Shown: positions 1 through 7,993, numbered from the stretch's first letter. The stretch: 13,687 nucleotides of DNA from Bacteroidales bacterium UBA5072 (GCA_002415855.1 DIAS01000122.1:1-13687), one strand, 5' to 3'. Translations and numbers: made by a program. The notes: generated by a model from the sequence alone, not told the origin.

Positions 1-923
1 TCAGGAAAGCCCTGGGACTTACCGGTAGCGATGATACAAATGTATACCGGATGGTCCATGGCGAAGGGGACGGGTTACCCGGACTGATCGTTGATTATTA
101 CAACGGTGTTGTTGTGCTGCAGACCCATTCGGTAGGAATGTACCGCTTGCGCGACCGGATCGCAGCAGCCATACTGGAAGTTTGTGATCGAAAACCGCTG
201 GCAATCTATGATAAAAGCGAAAATACGCTGCCGTTTAAAGCCAACCTCGGGGCCAGGAATGAGTTTCTCACAGGAGACCTGTCATCCGTTGAGGTAAAGG
301 AAAATGGGTATCTTTTTTATATTGATGTGACAACAGGGCAAAAAACAGGTTTTTTCATCGATCAGCGTGAGAACAGGCAATTGCTTACCCGTTACACAAA
401 AGGTAAAAGCGTGCTGAACATGTTTTGCTATACCGGGGGATTCACGGTCTATGCTTTGGGTGGAGGAGCATCACGCGTGCATTCGGTCGACAGTTCAGCG
501 CACGCCGTTGAGCTGACGGAAAAGAATGTTGCGATCAATTCCATGGATGACGGGCGCCACAAGGCCATCAGCGCTGATGCTTTCGGTTACATGAATACCA
601 TACGGGATGAGTATGATGTCATCATACTCGATCCGCCGGCGTTTGCCAAGCACCAGGATGCACTGAACAATGCCCTGCAGGGTTATAAAAGGCTGAATGC
701 AAAAGCCATTGAGCAAATCAGGAGCGGAGGGATCCTGTTCACATTCTCCTGCTCCCAGGTGGTATCGAAAGAGAATTTCCGGAAATCGGTTTTTGCCGCG
801 GCGGCCAATACCGGGCGACATGTCAGGATCCTTCACCAGCTTACCCAGCCGCCTGATCACCCGGTCAGCATTTATCATCCGGAAGGGGAATACCTGAAAG
901 GGTTGGTCCTTCAGGTGGAGTAA
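1..923 (+). CDS. rlmI: 23S rRNA (cytosine) methyltransferase, RlmI family, 5' truncated
   Basis: This is a class I SAM-dependent RNA methyltransferase. E. coli RlmI makes m5C1962 in 23S rRNA in the cytoplasm. The frame is open from base 3 with no stop before the first ATG at 51, and the upstream codons (RKALGLTGSDDTNVYR) continue the family sequence, so the gene starts left of the window and its N-terminal PUA domain is missing. Counting from the ATG at 51, visible motifs are YRMVHGEGDGLPGLIVD just before the catalytic domain, GFFIDQRENR near 100-109, SAM motif I VLNMFCYTGGFT at 121-132, DPPAFAK from 194, and FSCSQ with Cys234 as the candidate catalytic cysteine of an m5C enzyme. About 307 residues are visible, against roughly 390-400 for the full family. 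It converges on the MORN gene. The family call is secure; the exact target cytosine is inferred from E. coli. Confidence 0.92.
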   Translation, partial: RKALGLTGSDDTNVYRMVHGEGDGLPGLIVDYYNGVVVLQTHSVGMYRLRDRIAAAILEVCDRKPLAIYDKSENTLPFKANLGARNEFLTGDLSSVEVKENGYLFYIDVTTGQKTGFFIDQRENRQLLTRYTKGKSVLNMFCYTGGFTVYALGGGASRVHSVDSSAHAVELTEKNVAINSMDDGRHKAISADAFGYMNTIRDEYDVIILDPPAFAKHQDALNNALQGYKRLNAKAIEQIRSGGILFTFSCSQVVSKENFRKSVFAAAANTGRHVRILHQLTQPPDHPVSIYHPEGEYLKGLVLQVE

Positions 924-946
924 AGCAAGTAAAAATGATCGATCAG

Positions 947-996
947 CTTCGACTATGCTCAGCCTGACACGATTGTCACCCTGAGCGAAGTCGAAG
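947..996. repeat. REP-like imperfect palindrome between convergent genes
   Basis: A 50-base inverted repeat has 23-base arms (947-969 and 974-996) that pair at 19 of 23 positions around a CGAT loop. The outer ends are CTTCGAC and GTCGAAG, and the right arm contains CCTGAGCGAAGTCGAAG. It lies between the stop codons of two converging genes. A TTTTT tract follows on the minus strand and a TTTT tract on the plus strand, so it could act as a two-way transcription terminator. Immediately to its left, 936-945 is a perfect 10-base palindrome (TGATCGATCA). From memory, palindromes with this core are dispersed in many copies in environmental Bacteroidota genomes; copy number cannot be tested here. Confidence 0.75.
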
Positions 997-1002
997 GATT
1001 TT

Positions 1003-1452
1003 CTACCTCTTCTTTACAAGTGTTCCGTTCTCATAAATCCCTCCCTCAGAGGTTCCATCAGCCCAGGTGTACGATCCTTCACCCGAGAACAGGTTGTCCT
1101 TGAAGTACCCGGTATATTTGTCGCCGTTGTTATAGAAATAAATGCCATATCCGTTCTGCACGCCATTTTCCCAGGCACCGATGTATTTAGCACCATTCGG
1201 CCAGATATAGGTTCCCTGCCCCTGGAACTTATCCCTGTACCACATGCCATCATAATAGCTTCCGTCACTCCCTTTCAGTGTGCCGCGCCCTTCACGAAGA
1301 CCATTGATAAAATTACCGTCATACCGGAAGCCGTTCGAATAAACATAGATACCCTTGCCGTTTTCACAGTTTCCATATACACAACCCTCTTTATCCTGGG
1401 CGAAAATCGTTGCCGGAAAAACCAGGAACAACAACAGAATACTCCTTATCAT
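1003..1452 (-). CDS. Secreted MORN-repeat protein
   Basis: This is a 149-residue protein of unknown role. Residues 1-18 form a signal peptide (hydrophobic LLLFLVFPATIFA, likely cut before Gln19), so it should be exported to the periplasm or cell surface. The mature part is almost entirely MORN repeats with an exact 23-residue period: 42-64, 65-87, 88-110 and 111-133, each with the pattern Y-x-G-x-W/F-x-x-x-x-x-x-G-x-G-x-y-x-x-x-(D/N)G. A partial repeat lies at each end (about 24-41 and 134-149). The first partial repeat carries two cysteines, Cys24 and Cys29, which could form a disulfide. The ATG at 1450-1452 starts the signal peptide directly. MORN repeats usually serve binding or scaffolding roles; no enzyme domain is present. 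It faces the GT39 gene divergently but a functional link is not shown. Confidence 0.88.
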   Translation of the reverse strand: MIRSILLLFLVFPATIFAQDKEGCVYGNCENGKGIYVYSNGFRYDGNFINGLREGRGTLKGSDGSYYDGMWYRDKFQGQGTYIWPNGAKYIGAWENGVQNGYGIYFYNNGDKYTGYFKDNLFSGEGSYTWADGTSEGGIYENGTLVKKR

Positions 1453-1510
1453 AGAATTTCTTATTAAAATTGTATAATATTATTACGGATTACTGCAAAG
1501 TCAGTTACAA
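1453..1510. promoter_or_regulatory. Divergent intergenic region (MORN gene / GT39 gene)
   Basis: These 58 AT-rich bases separate two divergent start codons, so they must hold or overlap the promoters of both genes. I see no exact TAnnTTTG -7 box. The closest on the minus strand is TGACTTTG (one mismatch) and there is a perfect ATAATATTAT palindrome near the centre. Neither start codon has a Shine-Dalgarno sequence, which is normal for Bacteroidota. Promoter positions are not resolved. Confidence 0.35.
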
Positions 1511-3085
1511 ATGTTTCCCATGAATTTCAGTAAAATGGTCAATAAGGACCTCTTTTGGGTTTATGCGATCGCCTGCATGACCCTGCTGGTTCACTTTCTT
1601 ACATACAACAACCTGGGATTTCACCGTGATGAGTTCCTATACCTGGCTCTGGGAAGGCATCCGGCGGCAGGTTACTGGTCGAATCCTCCGCTGATAGCCC
1701 TGATCAGTTACCTGGCTCAACTGCTCCCGGGCGATCCTCTGTTCGCAACCCGGTTGTTTCCGGCTGTTGCCGGTGCAATTCTTGTCATACTTACCGGATT
1801 GATATCCCGGGAACTGGGTGGTAAGCTGTTTGCCCAGGTTCTTTCGTGCCTGTCACTTTCAGTTTCCCTCCTGATTCTACGCGGATATTCCATGCTGCAA
1901 CCTGTGCCATTTGATATCCTTTTCTGGACCCTGATCCTTTATTTGTTTCTGAGATATACAAACACCCGCAGGCCTGCCTATCTCCTGCTCATGGGTGTTG
2001 CCTTCGGACTGGGAATTCTTAATAAATACATGGTCGTGTTTCTGGCGGCGGGCCTGTTCCTGACGCTGCTGCTCACACCTTACCGCCGATTATGGATCAA
2101 TAAGCATACATGGTTTGCCGTACTGATTGCGCTTGTAATATTTCTGCCAAACCTGGTATGGCAGTACAACCATGCTTTTCCTGTCTTGCACCATATGCAG
2201 GAATTGAAAGAAACACAGCTGGTTAATGTTAAAAGAGCCAACATCCTGATCGACCAGGTTCTCATGTTCACATTTGGTTCAATTATTTGGATATCTGGGC
2301 TGATCTGGCTGCTGTTCAGTAAACATTCCGGAAGATACCGTGTTTTCGGATTCCTGTACCTGGTTGTGCTGGTCATATTTCTGATCTTGCACGGCAAAAG
2401 CTATTATATGGCGGGATTGTACCCGTTCTTGTTTGCAGCCGGTGGAGTATCCTGGGAAAGCTCACTCAGGTCTGCTTCCGGGAAGATTACCATTACCGCA
2501 CTGGTTGTACTGTTATCCATTCCCCTTGTACCGGGAGGCATACCGCTGATGTCCGCCCGCAAACTGGCTGCATTCTATGCCGCGATCCCGCCCAAAATGG
2601 GTGCGGAGGCTTTGCTGCGCTGGGAAGATGGCAAGATGCATGACCTGCCCCAGGATTTTGCCGATATGCTCGGGTGGGATGAGCTCGGTAATTTGGTGAA
2701 TTCGGCAACCGACAGTATCCGTGATAAGAGCCGGATCATGATATATGCTGAAAACTATGGCCAGGCCGGTGCCATTGAACATTTCGGGAAGGCTCATGGA
2801 TTGCCTTCCGTAATAAGCTTTTCCGACAGTTACCGGCTATGGATCCCTGACACCATCCCTTCGGGGAAGGACTTGTTCTTCTATGTGAATGACGAGTTGG
2901 GCAGCGATATCGACTCGCTGTTTGCCAGGGTTGATACCGTGGGCTGCATTGCCAATCCCTTTGCACGGGAATATGGTACCACCGTGTACCTCTGCCGGTC
3001 ACCCCGGGCCGATTTCCGATCTTTCTGGGCGGAACGTGTGAAAGAGATCATTCCCAAAAGGCATCCAAATCCCCCATCAGATTAA
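1511..3085 (+). CDS. GT39/ArnT-like membrane glycosyltransferase
   Basis: This is a 524-residue polytopic inner-membrane protein of the PMT_2 / ArnT-like glycosyltransferase superfamily, whose members transfer a sugar from a polyprenyl-phosphate donor to a lipid, glycan or protein acceptor on the periplasmic side. A first membrane helix (about 15-32) is followed by FHRDE at 37-41, where the adjacent Asp40-Glu41 match the acidic catalytic pair of the first external loop. GYWSNPPL near 54-61 is another family hallmark. Roughly ten further hydrophobic segments reach to about residue 350. A soluble C-terminal domain follows (about 350-524) with the ENYGQAGAI and SYRLWIPD segments often seen in bacterial members. 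The ATG at 1511 is the first in frame; 1520 and 1535 are alternatives. The acceptor and sugar cannot be read from the sequence. It converges on the GNAT-like gene. Confidence 0.88.
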   Translation: MFPMNFSKMVNKDLFWVYAIACMTLLVHFLTYNNLGFHRDEFLYLALGRHPAAGYWSNPPLIALISYLAQLLPGDPLFATRLFPAVAGAILVILTGLISRELGGKLFAQVLSCLSLSVSLLILRGYSMLQPVPFDILFWTLILYLFLRYTNTRRPAYLLLMGVAFGLGILNKYMVVFLAAGLFLTLLLTPYRRLWINKHTWFAVLIALVIFLPNLVWQYNHAFPVLHHMQELKETQLVNVKRANILIDQVLMFTFGSIIWISGLIWLLFSKHSGRYRVFGFLYLVVLVIFLILHGKSYYMAGLYPFLFAAGGVSWESSLRSASGKITITALVVLLSIPLVPGGIPLMSARKLAAFYAAIPPKMGAEALLRWEDGKMHDLPQDFADMLGWDELGNLVNSATDSIRDKSRIMIYAENYGQAGAIEHFGKAHGLPSVISFSDSYRLWIPDTIPSGKDLFFYVNDELGSDIDSLFARVDTVGCIANPFAREYGTTVYLCRSPRADFRSFWAERVKEIIPKRHPNPPSD

Positions 3086-3101
3086 AATGAATACATCCTC
3101 T

Positions 3102-3126
3102 TGTTGGTTTTCTTTCTGAAACAACA
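3102..3126. terminator. Weak hairpin between convergent genes
   Basis: TGTTG (3102-3106) pairs with CAACA (3122-3126), extended by TTT/AAA around one bulged G. It sits in the 43-base gap between the ends of the GT39 gene and the GNAT-like gene, where a shared terminator would be expected. The stem is short and no clear T tract follows on either strand, so the call is tentative. Confidence 0.3.
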
Positions 3127-3128
3127 TC

Positions 3129-4043
3129 CTATTTCTTGAACCGGCTCAGCGGCCAGGGCAACAGGTTGCGTTTCAGGGCAGGGTAGAAGCTTTCCCTGGC
3201 GTCAAAACCGAGGTTGAAATACGCGATTCCCGGCATGTTCGAACCGGCAAAATCGAATAATAGTCCGGTTCCGGCTTTTTCGCGGATGGCATGGTCCACC
3301 AGGAGGAACATGGCCTGGTTTTCTTTTCCGGCAGCCGTGGACGCACATACCAGAAAAGTATATCGTCCGGGAGTAAGTACAAACCAGGCTGCCGCAACCA
3401 GGTCGCCCCTGGGGTTAAAAATTCCTTTGATCTCACCGGTGCCTTTCTGAATGCTGGTTTGCACAATTTGTTGCAATATGGGATAAAAACTTTTGCGCAG
3501 ACGGGTAAGTTGGTTATCGAGATTTCTTCGAATAAAACTGGTAAAGACCGAAGGACCGGGACCTGTTTTCACCGAGAGTCCTGCATGCAGTGCTTTCTGT
3601 ATATTACGCCGGCAATTCCTGTGGTAACCGGTGGCCAGTTGTATATAATCCGGAGACAGATCCAGGGTACAATTCTTGCGTGAGGTATACAGGAAATCAG
3701 GATGATCCGGTAAATTGTCGGCGTTTACCCGGATATCGATATAACGGTAGGAATCCGGAATGCCATTGAGAAAATCGCTGATTTTCCTTATGCCGGAATC
3801 TTGCTGCGAAAATACGCCAAGCTGCTGTGTAAAATAAGGCTGGTAGAGGTAATCAACACCAAACCTTGTATTCCTGGTAAGAGGCATAACGGCAACATAG
3901 TCGTCCTGTACCAGCGCATCCCAGCCGGGACAAACGGTATCGAGCCACCACGAATAGGCATAGGGCAGGGGATTCGCCGATCCGTCAATGCAGGCGTCCC
4001 ATCGTTGTTTATCGATTTCGGTATGGTGTAAATGTTTTATCAT
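3129..4043 (-). CDS. FemAB/GNAT-like acyltransferase (Acetyltransf_6 type)
   Basis: This is a 304-residue soluble protein resembling the FemAB-like branch of the GNAT superfamily, often annotated in Bacteroidota as a GNAT-family N-acetyltransferase. Visible landmarks are the N-terminal aromatic segment PYAYSWWLDTV (27-37), the basic RNCRRNIQKA (142-151), like the (N/H)RRNIRKA motif of FemAB-type proteins, the strand pattern GDLVAAAWFVL in the second acyl-CoA/aminoacyl fold, and the C-terminal block FDFAGSNMPGIAYFNLGFDA followed by LPWPL. Family members transfer acyl or aminoacyl groups to sugars or peptides; the substrate here is unknown. Its ATG (4041-4043) overlaps the TGA of the deacetylase gene (4040-4042), so translation is probably coupled and the two likely act in one envelope or glycan pathway. 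No signal peptide is seen, so it is expected in the cytoplasm. Confidence 0.75.
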   Translation of the reverse strand: MIKHLHHTEIDKQRWDACIDGSANPLPYAYSWWLDTVCPGWDALVQDDYVAVMPLTRNTRFGVDYLYQPYFTQQLGVFSQQDSGIRKISDFLNGIPDSYRYIDIRVNADNLPDHPDFLYTSRKNCTLDLSPDYIQLATGYHRNCRRNIQKALHAGLSVKTGPGPSVFTSFIRRNLDNQLTRLRKSFYPILQQIVQTSIQKGTGEIKGIFNPRGDLVAAAWFVLTPGRYTFLVCASTAAGKENQAMFLLVDHAIREKAGTGLLFDFAGSNMPGIAYFNLGFDARESFYPALKRNLLPWPLSRFKK

Positions 4044-5395
4044 TTAACAGTAATCTTGTCAATTCCCAATTCCCGATTCACCCTTTCAACCATGCTTTCA
4101 AATACCTTCTTCCACCCCCTCCACGTCCCTGCATCCGACAATGATTCGTTGTGCCACAGGCTGGTGAAGGTACCGTTCACATCTTTTACCTTCATAACGA
4201 GATTTTCAATTCTTTCCAGCGCTTTATCCGGTGTCAGACCAAGGTATTGCTGCAATGTTACATCCATAACCACAAAAGGAAAGATAAAAAGGTCGGTTTC
4301 GACCTCATCTGCCAGGTCATAAAACCTGAAAGGCCGGCTGGTACCAGCCCTGAAACCTGTGCAGGAAGCGTAGCCCATTGAATAATCCTCCCTGATTCCC
4401 AGGCGGATCAATGACCTGTATGTTTCCGGAAATGTCATTAAAAGAAAATGCTGCCGGCTGATTTCCGGTTTCCTGCCAAACAGTCTGAAAAAGCTGTCAA
4501 ATTCCTTCTTCAGCAGCGATACGCTGCGGTATGACCTGTATGATGGATGTATCCCGATGGTCCTTTCTGAATCCAGAGTTTCCATGAGTTCCCTGAATGA
4601 CGGGGTGTTCAGAGCAAAATTGGTATCATTCCTGCCATAATTACCCCACAGGACGAAAAACAGCGATGTAAATCCATACTGTTTTTCGATCTGCCGGATA
4701 TAATCATAAACATGGTAAGGATCGTGCTTTCTCTTGCTGAGAACAGCCAGTCTCAGCCTCAGTTCATCCATGTCCAGCTCCAGCACTTTCTTGATCAGCC
4801 CTGCTGCAGTACGTACCGTCCCTTTGTGAAGATATGCCCAGGGGCTGTCGATATCGAAAGTCGAAAGGTAACGGAATTCTTTCCCGGGAAAACTGAGACC
4901 CGGAAATTTCATAACAAGGGAAAACTTGAAAATCTCCAGCCATTGATCGACAACCGGTTCCTGGAGGAAGTCATACCGGAAGGCCAGACTCTGGTTGGCT
5001 TCAAACCTTCCATACCGGTCTGCTTTGAAAGGCAGGTATTCCTCGTATCGTGAAAGCAGAAAAAAGACTGCGGAGAAGATGTCAAAGGGCAGGTCGAATC
5101 CATCAGGGGCAGGGAAGAGCATGGTTTGATTACCGTTTTTAAATACTGTGGGTTCAAATACCCTGATCCCGGTTTCATCGAGAAAGCCGGAGGAGGATAC
5201 ATTGAATGCTTCAGGAACGGGGGAATCCCCGTAATGGATCAGGTATGGCCCCTGATGCGAAGGGATCTCCCCGGCGCTGCGTACAGTGTTAACCTGGAAG
5301 GTCACCCCCAGGCTGGATGTCAGATGATTTACAATGTATTTCAATCGGGGCGTGCTTTTCGCGCATTGAATGATTATTGCTGCCTGTGATTTCAT
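4040..5395 (-). CDS. Polysaccharide deacetylase family protein with DUF7033-like N-terminal domain
   Basis: This is a 451-residue two-part protein. The N-terminal half (about 1-165) resembles DUF7033 of Bacteroidota, with the signature FFLLSRYEEYLPF (111-123), FEANQSLAFR (131-140) and PVVDQW. The C-terminal half (about 175-445) is a NodB-like TIM-barrel deacetylase: TFDIDSPW at 179-186 (Asp181 and Asp183), GIHPSYRS at 281-288 (His283), RQHFL at 314-318, GFRAGTSRPF at 347-356 and LWHNE at 413-417. Such enzymes remove acetyl groups from carbohydrates. Unlike canonical NodB proteins, the metal motif has one obvious histidine, not H-x-x-x-H, so activity is plausible but not assured. I chose the ATG at 5393-5395, four bases after the mutS2 stop; an in-frame TTG at 5410 overlapping mutS2 would add five residues and is less likely. 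There is no signal peptide. It lies between mutS2 and the GNAT-like gene in one operon. Confidence 0.8.
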   Translation of the reverse strand: MKSQAAIIIQCAKSTPRLKYIVNHLTSSLGVTFQVNTVRSAGEIPSHQGPYLIHYGDSPVPEAFNVSSSGFLDETGIRVFEPTVFKNGNQTMLFPAPDGFDLPFDIFSAVFFLLSRYEEYLPFKADRYGRFEANQSLAFRYDFLQEPVVDQWLEIFKFSLVMKFPGLSFPGKEFRYLSTFDIDSPWAYLHKGTVRTAAGLIKKVLELDMDELRLRLAVLSKRKHDPYHVYDYIRQIEKQYGFTSLFFVLWGNYGRNDTNFALNTPSFRELMETLDSERTIGIHPSYRSYRSVSLLKKEFDSFFRLFGRKPEISRQHFLLMTFPETYRSLIRLGIREDYSMGYASCTGFRAGTSRPFRFYDLADEVETDLFIFPFVVMDVTLQQYLGLTPDKALERIENLVMKVKDVNGTFTSLWHNESLSDAGTWRGWKKVFESMVERVNRELGIDKITVK

Positions 5396-5399
5396 GCGA

Positions 5400-7871
5400 T
5401 CAGAAATCAAGGATTACCACGGTAATACCGGAGCCGCCACGCTCCACGTGTTCATCTTTACATGAGCGCACCACATCGAGTGCGTTGAGGTATTCGCGAA
5501 CCAGGCTTTTCAGGATTCCGTTTCCCTTGCCATGCAGGATCCTCAGTTCAGATACCCCGACCACCGTGGCATCGTCGATGAAATTACGCACGATCTCCAC
5601 AGCTTCCTCACCCCGCTTTCCCCGGATGTCAATCTCCGATTTAAAATTAAGCTTTCGCTGGCTGATGCTCCAATCGAATCGCGCGGCACGGCCTGGGCCC
5701 GGTAACGTGGTCAGGGTATTGAACGGTATTTTTTCGAGATTATTCCTTTTCACGGAGGTGATCATGCTTTCACCGTAGGTTACCAGAACGTTGTCGCCAT
5801 TGATTTCCAGGATCTCTCCTGCCGTATTCAGGCTCAGGATGCGCACCCGGTCACCTGATTGCAGTGGCAGGTTTTCAGCAGGAACAGCAGCAGGAAGAGG
5901 TTCAGGCTTTTCATTTCTGAATTTCCTGGCATTTTTCTGTATTTCGCCCAGCTTGGCTTCAAGTTTTACATCGGCAGGTGTTTCTTTGGCCAGAAGGCTG
6001 GCCTTGAAGGAATCAAGATCCTTTCGGGACTCTTTGGTTTGTTCTTTGTCTGCCTGTGATTCACGGATCACGCGGATGGTCTTTTCGATCTCCCGGTTGG
6101 TATTCGACAACATTCTTTCAGCCTCAAGCCTTGCGTTCTCCAGTATCTCCTTGCGCATCTTCCTGGTTTGGCTAAGCTCCTCCTCGTATTGATCGAGCAT
6201 GGCTGTAAGACGTTTTTCCGAAGTCCTGATCCTGTCGCGTTTTTCCTCCCAGTATCTTTTATCGCGGATAATCTCCCGGAGGTGCCGGTCGAAGTTGATA
6301 TGATCCTCGCCGGCCTTTTCAGCGGCATTTTTAAGGATTTCTTCCGGGAGGCCTATCTGGCGGGCAATGTCAATGGCAAAAGAACTGCCCGGTTTACCGA
6401 TCTCCAGTTTGAACAGGGGTTTCATTTTACCGGTATCGAACATCATTGCACCATTGGCTATTCCGGGGGCTCCTGAAGCAAAATGCTTGAGGTTGGAATA
6501 ATGCGTGGTAATTACACCATAAGTTTGTTTGTTGTTGAGCGATTCCAGTATGGCTTCTGCAATGGCTCCCCCAATCTGCGGTTCTGTGCCTGTGCCAAAT
6601 TCATCGATCAGAATCAGGCTTAACGGCGAAGCATTCCGTAAAAAGTTCTTCATGTTGAGCAGGTGCGAGCTATAGGTGCTGAGGTCATTTTCAATCGACT
6701 GTTCATCGCCGATGTCGATGAGGATATCACTGAAAATGCCGGTTTCGGAGCTTTCAACCATGGGAACAAGCAATCCGCATTGCAGCATGTACTGCACCAG
6801 ACCCACTGTTTTGAGGCAAACCGATTTACCCCCTGCATTTGGTCCCGAGATCAGGAGGATCCTGCTTTTTTCATCCAGGTAGATGTCAAGCGGAACAACT
6901 TCCTTGTTTTCTTTTCTGTGGTGGAGGTATAGCAGGGGATGAACAGCCTGCTTCCAGCGGAAGCCGGCCGAATTTACCAGCGCCGGCATTCCGGCATTGA
7001 TTCGGAGTGCAAACAGGGCCTTGGCCCTGATAAAATCGATGGTACCCAGAAAGTCGTAGCTGGCCAGCAGGTCGTCGATATAGGGGCGGATAGCGGCGGT
7101 AAAGGCAATGAGTATTTTGACGATCTCCCGTATTTCGGCTATTTCAAGTTCCCTGATCTCGTTGTTGAGTTCAACCAGCTCAGCGGGTTCTACATAAGCT
7201 GTTCTTCCGGTTGCCGATTCATCGTGCACGATACCGGCAATTTTACGTTTGTTTGAAGCAGGAACAGGGATTACCTGCCGTCCGTTCCGGATGGATATGG
7301 CTGTATCTTTGTCGACATAACCTTCGTCGATCGCCTTTTTCAGCATGCTTTGCAGCCTTTTACCGGCGCTTGCCTGTTTTTGACCGATCTCCCCGCGGAT
7401 ATGCCTCAGTTCAGGAGAAGCATTGTCCCTGATCTTGCCATGTTTCGAAAGGATAGCATCGATCCTTTCATCAACATAGCTGTAATATTTGACATCACCG
7501 GCAAGCTTTTTCAACTTTGCGTATTTTTCAGCCGGGGTATTTTTAAAAAAACGCATGATAGCCTTGATGGTTTCCAGTGATCTCCTGAGATCCCACACCT
7601 CTTCGGTCTCGAGGTAAGTGCCTTCCACACGTGCTTTTTTTAGTCCCGGCGTAAGGTCATGATAATTGTCCACCGGGAAATTTTCTTCGAAAAGGGAGAT
7701 CTCTTTGAATTCAGCCGTTTGCTCCAGCAACGTCTTTAGCGGTTCATACCCGGTTATGAACCGCATCTCATCCACCTTTTGCCGGCCCGGTGCAAAAAGA
7801 CAATGCTCCTTTACCAGGTCCCTGACCTGGTCGAAGCCGGTTTTAATCTCGAAGTTCGCTGGGTAAATCAC
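5400..7871 (-). CDS. mutS2: Endonuclease MutS2 / recombination and ribosome-rescue ATPase
   Basis: This is an 823-residue MutS2, close to full family length. The order is: N-terminal core/lever region (1-330) opening with MIYPANFEIKTGFDQVRDLV, ATPase domain with Walker A GPNAGGKS (343-350), STYSSHL (398-404), Walker B ILIDEFGTGTEP with Asp423-Glu424, and TTHYSNLKHFA (455-465), then a charged coiled-coil stretch (about 520-650), a KOW-like small domain (about 672-715), and a C-terminal Smr domain (745-823) with IDIRG (747-751) and HGKGNG (780-785). Known roles are binding branched DNA to restrain recombination and, in Bacillus, splitting collided ribosomes; the role here is not known. The start is GTG (7869-7871). 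It is the only possible one because an in-frame stop lies four codons upstream (7881-7883), and the N-terminus fits the family. It is first in an operon with the deacetylase and GNAT-like genes. Confidence 0.96.
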   Translation of the reverse strand: MIYPANFEIKTGFDQVRDLVKEHCLFAPGRQKVDEMRFITGYEPLKTLLEQTAEFKEISLFEENFPVDNYHDLTPGLKKARVEGTYLETEEVWDLRRSLETIKAIMRFFKNTPAEKYAKLKKLAGDVKYYSYVDERIDAILSKHGKIRDNASPELRHIRGEIGQKQASAGKRLQSMLKKAIDEGYVDKDTAISIRNGRQVIPVPASNKRKIAGIVHDESATGRTAYVEPAELVELNNEIRELEIAEIREIVKILIAFTAAIRPYIDDLLASYDFLGTIDFIRAKALFALRINAGMPALVNSAGFRWKQAVHPLLYLHHRKENKEVVPLDIYLDEKSRILLISGPNAGGKSVCLKTVGLVQYMLQCGLLVPMVESSETGIFSDILIDIGDEQSIENDLSTYSSHLLNMKNFLRNASPLSLILIDEFGTGTEPQIGGAIAEAILESLNNKQTYGVITTHYSNLKHFASGAPGIANGAMMFDTGKMKPLFKLEIGKPGSSFAIDIARQIGLPEEILKNAAEKAGEDHINFDRHLREIIRDKRYWEEKRDRIRTSEKRLTAMLDQYEEELSQTRKMRKEILENARLEAERMLSNTNREIEKTIRVIRESQADKEQTKESRKDLDSFKASLLAKETPADVKLEAKLGEIQKNARKFRNEKPEPLPAAVPAENLPLQSGDRVRILSLNTAGEILEINGDNVLVTYGESMITSVKRNNLEKIPFNTLTTLPGPGRAARFDWSISQRKLNFKSEIDIRGKRGEEAVEIVRNFIDDATVVGVSELRILHGKGNGILKSLVREYLNALDVVRSCKDEHVERGGSGITVVILDF

Positions 7872-7891
7872 GGATCGTTTTTAGGCTGAGC

Positions 7892-7956
7892 GCAATTATC
7901 TTCTGCAAAAATAACTGAAATTGTCAGCGATTATAATTGCCGAGAACAAATTCTCG
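7892..7956. promoter_or_regulatory. Paired dyads in the mutS2 / FNR divergent region
   Basis: GCAATTAT at 7892-7899 is repeated inverted as ATAATTGC at 7933-7940, with centres 41 bases apart, enclosing the predicted mutS2 -7 box. Directly next to the second half lies a perfect short hairpin, CGAGAA-CAAA-TTCTCG (7941-7956). This 122-base spacer serves both divergent operons, so these could be binding sites of a regulator. AT-rich sequence makes an 8-base match possible by chance. Confidence 0.35.
7906..7913 (-). promoter_or_regulatory. Putative -7 box of the mutS2 operon promoter
   Basis: Read on the minus strand this is TATTTTTG, an exact match to the Bacteroidota -7 consensus TAnnTTTG. It lies 34 bases upstream of the GTG start, giving a predicted leader of about 25-30 bases. 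I do not see a TTG -33 element at the usual spacing of about 19-21 bases, so the call rests on one box. Confidence 0.5.
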
Positions 7957-7993
7957 ATACTGCTTGTTACTTGGAATAACGTTTTAATACATT

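Noticed and set aside
495..878. 127-codon open frame on the minus strand inside rlmI
   Set aside because: Lies wholly antisense to a strongly conserved methyltransferase domain and shows no recognisable protein pattern.
5396..5410. Upstream TTG start for the deacetylase gene
   Set aside because: It adds only five residues, overlaps mutS2 and is a rare start; the ATG at 5395 follows the mutS2 stop by four bases.
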